This document shows positions 45,193-47,379 of a stretch of 47,379 nucleotides of DNA, in pieces. Source of the stretch: Rhodothermales bacterium (GTDB lineage Bacteria > Bacteroidota > Rhodothermia > Rhodothermales > Bin80); contig JANQES010000033.1 of the NCBI GenBank assembly GCA_028278205.1, forward strand, positions 1 to 47,379, given 5' to 3'. The notes beneath the pieces were generated by a model, which was not told the origin of the DNA, made no database searches, and saw nothing but the letters and a program-made list of their open reading frames with translations. Both the position numbers and the translations under genes were made by a program. Positions within the stretch are counted from its first letter, which is position 1, and each line of letters begins with the position of its first letter.

Positions 45193-47028
45193 CTAAGGCG
45201 TCTCCAGCGCCGGCAGCATCGGCGCTTTCTTTTCTTGATAGGCCTCCGTGCTCTTGAGGATGGTGTCGAGCATGCGGATGGCGCTGCGGATGTGGGGGCC
45301 TTTGTTGAGCATCACACATTCGGCTCGCTGCGCCGTGGCGGCGTCGGTGATCTCGGCGCGCGAGGGCAGGCCTTTCTTGGCGAGATTCTCCAGGACCTGC
45401 GTGGCCCAGATGTCCGGCACGTGCGCCGCCTCGCACAGCGACAGGATCTCCTCCTGGATCCGCGCCATGTTCTCCCAACCGCATTCGATGGCGAGGTCGC
45501 CGCGCGCGATCATCACGCCGAGCGGGTACGTCTGCATCGCCGTCAGGAGGATCTCGGTCAGGTTGTCGAAGCCCTGCCGCGTTTCGATTTTGAGGATGAT
45601 GCCGAGCCTGCCGGCAGCATCGTGACGGGCGATCTCGGCCTGGAGGTCTTCGACGTCTTGCGACGTGTTGACGAACGACATATTGACCACGTCGGCGTGC
45701 GCGGCGACGAAGGCGAGGTCGCGTTTGTCTTTTTGCGTCAGACCCCGGATCTGGAGGTCGCTGTCGGGGAAGTTGATGCCCTTGTCGGCGCGGAGGCGGG
45801 CGCTTCCGGCTCTGGCATAGGTGATTTCGACGAAGAGTTCGCCGGACGCAACGTTCGCGATGACGCCGCCGATCTTGCCGTCGTCGAACAAAACACGATC
45901 GCCGGGGCGGACGCGGTCAAAGATCTGAGGCGCCGTCACCGAGATGTGGGCCGGTTTGACCAGCGTGCCATCGTCGTTGTAGGCGGCAGGCTCGCCGGGG
46001 CGGGGGTCTTTGTGGAGGATCAGCACGTCGCCGGGTTTGAGCGTGATGCGTTGTTCCAGCGGGGGCAGCGCGCCCACCGGCATGCCGCCGGAGTCTTCGC
46101 CCAGGAAAAGCATCGTGCCGGTCATGACGTAGGAGGTCTTGCGGCACTGCGCCCACCGGCCCTGCTCCTCCTCTTCGGCAATCCGCAACACGCGCCGCTT
46201 GCCCCGCGTGTCTTCGAACCAGACGACGTCGCCCTTGCGCGTGCGGGCGATCCAGTCTTCGGGCACGGGCAGGCAGGCGTCGGCTTCGGCGCGCGGGCAC
46301 GAGGCCGGCGGCCCCAGCCACACCAGCGCCGGTTGCGCCACGCGGCCCAGCACATCGCGCTCCGGGCGGAAGTGCGCCACCTGCGGGCCGGGCGCCATGC
46401 TGCCGGTGCGGATCTTCGGCCCGCCGAGGTCCATGCAAATCTTGCAATTCTTCCGGACTTTCTCCCGCGCCGCCTGCACGTGGCCAATCATCTTCTGCCA
46501 GGCCGCCGGCCCGTCGTGCGCGCAGTTGATGCGCACGCTGTTCATGCCCGAGGCCAACAGCCCGTGGACGAGCGCGCCGTCTTCGGCAGCCTCGCTCGGC
46601 AACGTCACCATGATGCGCACCCGCCGCCCTTTCGACCGGTAGCCGAGCAACGCTTTGGTGTTGGCCCTGAGCAGCTTCGGCGACTGTTTGAAGGTGAGAT
46701 CGGCTTTTTTGATTTTGAGTTTTTTAGACTTGATGAACCGCTGCAAGATGCTGCGGGTCATCAGCAGGTTCGCCATCACGTGGCCCTCGGCTTTGCCCAG
46801 ACGCGACAGGCCCAGGTAACCCAGTTGCTTTTGCAGCTTCCGCAGATCGTGCCGGCGCAAAGCGCGGTAGTGGATCAGGTTGCGAGCGCTTTTCTGATAG
46901 GCCGGATGCACGCGATCGAGCACCTCGGCGTAGTGCGCTTCGAGGGCGCGGGCGCTCTCGATGATCGCCTCGACTTTGGCGATCATACGCTCTATTCTCT
47001 TTTCGCGCTTTGTCTTTTTCGTCTTCAT
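45193..47028 (-). CDS. Pyruvate kinase-like protein with N-terminal extension and no C-terminal domain
   Basis: 611 aa. An N-terminal basic/helical region (~1-130) of unknown role precedes the pyruvate kinase barrel. Barrel motifs are VRINCAHDG (~165-173), ICMDLGGPKIRTG (~197-209), ILKIETRQGF, MIARGDLAIE and WATQVLENL ... PSRAEITDAA. A long B-domain-like insert follows the second motif. The usual C-terminal regulatory domain is missing. The catalytic Lys-Ile-Glu and the ARGDL segment are kept. The residue that is Glu in K+-dependent kinases is Lys205, and the K+-ligand Ser and Thr positions are Ala and Leu. Activity with phosphoenolpyruvate and ADP is likely but not proven. Confidence 0.8.
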   Translation of the reverse strand: MKTKKTKREKRIERMIAKVEAIIESARALEAHYAEVLDRVHPAYQKSARNLIHYRALRRHDLRKLQKQLGYLGLSRLGKAEGHVMANLLMTRSILQRFIKSKKLKIKKADLTFKQSPKLLRANTKALLGYRSKGRRVRIMVTLPSEAAEDGALVHGLLASGMNSVRINCAHDGPAAWQKMIGHVQAAREKVRKNCKICMDLGGPKIRTGSMAPGPQVAHFRPERDVLGRVAQPALVWLGPPASCPRAEADACLPVPEDWIARTRKGDVVWFEDTRGKRRVLRIAEEEEQGRWAQCRKTSYVMTGTMLFLGEDSGGMPVGALPPLEQRITLKPGDVLILHKDPRPGEPAAYNDDGTLVKPAHISVTAPQIFDRVRPGDRVLFDDGKIGGVIANVASGELFVEITYARAGSARLRADKGINFPDSDLQIRGLTQKDKRDLAFVAAHADVVNMSFVNTSQDVEDLQAEIARHDAAGRLGIILKIETRQGFDNLTEILLTAMQTYPLGVMIARGDLAIECGWENMARIQEEILSLCEAAHVPDIWATQVLENLAKKGLPSRAEITDAATAQRAECVMLNKGPHIRSAIRMLDTILKSTEAYQEKKAPMLPALETP

Positions 47029-47140
47029 GGAATGGGTTATGGTGTCGGATTCTCTGGCAAATCCAGTTGAATTCCAGCGGATTGGCGCAGGCTAATGCTT
47101 TTTGAAAATTTAATCGGCTGCTCGTGTCAACACCGGAGAT

Positions 47141-47285
47141 TCCCCCTTCGAAGGGGGACAGCGACCGGCAAACGAAGGTGCAGCCGGGCGCAGGGGGATG
47201 TTGGCGCGGCCTGATAAGAGGTTTTCAAAAGGCTGCACGAACATCCCCCACCCCTCCTTCGTCGGGGCACCCCCTTCGAAGGCTT
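47141..47285. repeat. Intergenic inverted-repeat block
   Basis: TCCCCCTTCGAAGGGGGA (47141-47158) is a perfect palindrome and is partly repeated at 47269-47282. GGGGGATGTT (47193-47202) pairs with AACATCCCCC (47240-47249). Frames across this block in both strands only translate the repeat. From 47029 to the window end no gene is seen. Confidence 0.7.
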
Positions 47286-47379
47286 TTAGGGGTAGGTTTT
47301 TGCATAAGGTTTTGTGTTTCATGCTGCTAGCGAATACGAAATTGCGCCTGAGCAGGACCTTGGGACCGTCCACGCCTCC

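Noticed and set aside
47110..47373. An 87-aa minus-strand frame and a 68-aa plus-strand frame
   Set aside because: Both are translations of the CCCCCTTCGAAGG repeat block with no conserved protein pattern.

Overview
The window is mostly GC-rich and densely coded, and it looks like the chromosome of a Gram-negative bacterium of the Rhodothermota / Bacteroidota-related group. The best clue is the 1204-aa secreted protein (25795-29409), which ends in a type IX secretion-type sorting domain with the EQNYPNPFNPSTTI signature common in Rhodothermales and neighbouring phyla. The assignment is an inference from gene content only. I found no rRNA, tRNA, CRISPR array or intact insertion sequence.

Layout. 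(1) 163-3644: an AT-richer gene of unknown function, a 2-oxoglutarate/Fe(II) oxygenase and a class III nucleotidyl cyclase. (2) 4145-12557: a response regulator, a NarK-type nitrate/nitrite transporter fused to a cyclic-nucleotide-binding domain, a histidine kinase with its own cyclic-nucleotide-binding domain, and a single-chain molybdopterin nitrate-reductase-like enzyme fused to a flavin reductase and a 2Fe-2S ferredoxin. With the cyclase just upstream, this looks like nitrate acquisition wired to a cyclic nucleotide. (3) 12699-14611: two AT-richer minus-strand genes of unknown function whose domains resemble the two halves of the first gene. (4) 14855-16103: a truncated alpha/beta hydrolase and a NADAR-family protein. 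(5) 16182-23948: an Hsp70 neighbourhood (DUF2760, Hsp70, NYN-domain protein, Hsp70-DUF3731, DUF3267 protease-like protein, small membrane protein). (6) 24158-33688: PHA-granule-region protein, RNase D, the T9SS-type secreted protein, an ABC exporter and a membrane PAS histidine kinase. (7) 33803-40880: small genes, two secreted beta-propeller proteins, a reductive-dehalogenase-like protein and an NSS-type sodium symporter. (8) 41093-47028: a thioredoxin-fold protein, moeA, a LarC C-terminal-like protein, a saccharopine-dehydrogenase-like protein and an unusual pyruvate-kinase-like protein. MoeA would serve the molybdoenzyme at 8571-12557.

The second striking property is in the gaps. Nearly every larger intergenic space holds an inverted repeat, and many have arms built from short tandem words of 7, 8 or about 10 bases. 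At least six word families occur (TACTGCG/TACTTCG, ACACTATA, CAAATGG, GATTTTG, ACTGGTC, GACATTC), and some recur at distant sites. They often touch a stop or start codon and in places coincide with truncated genes.
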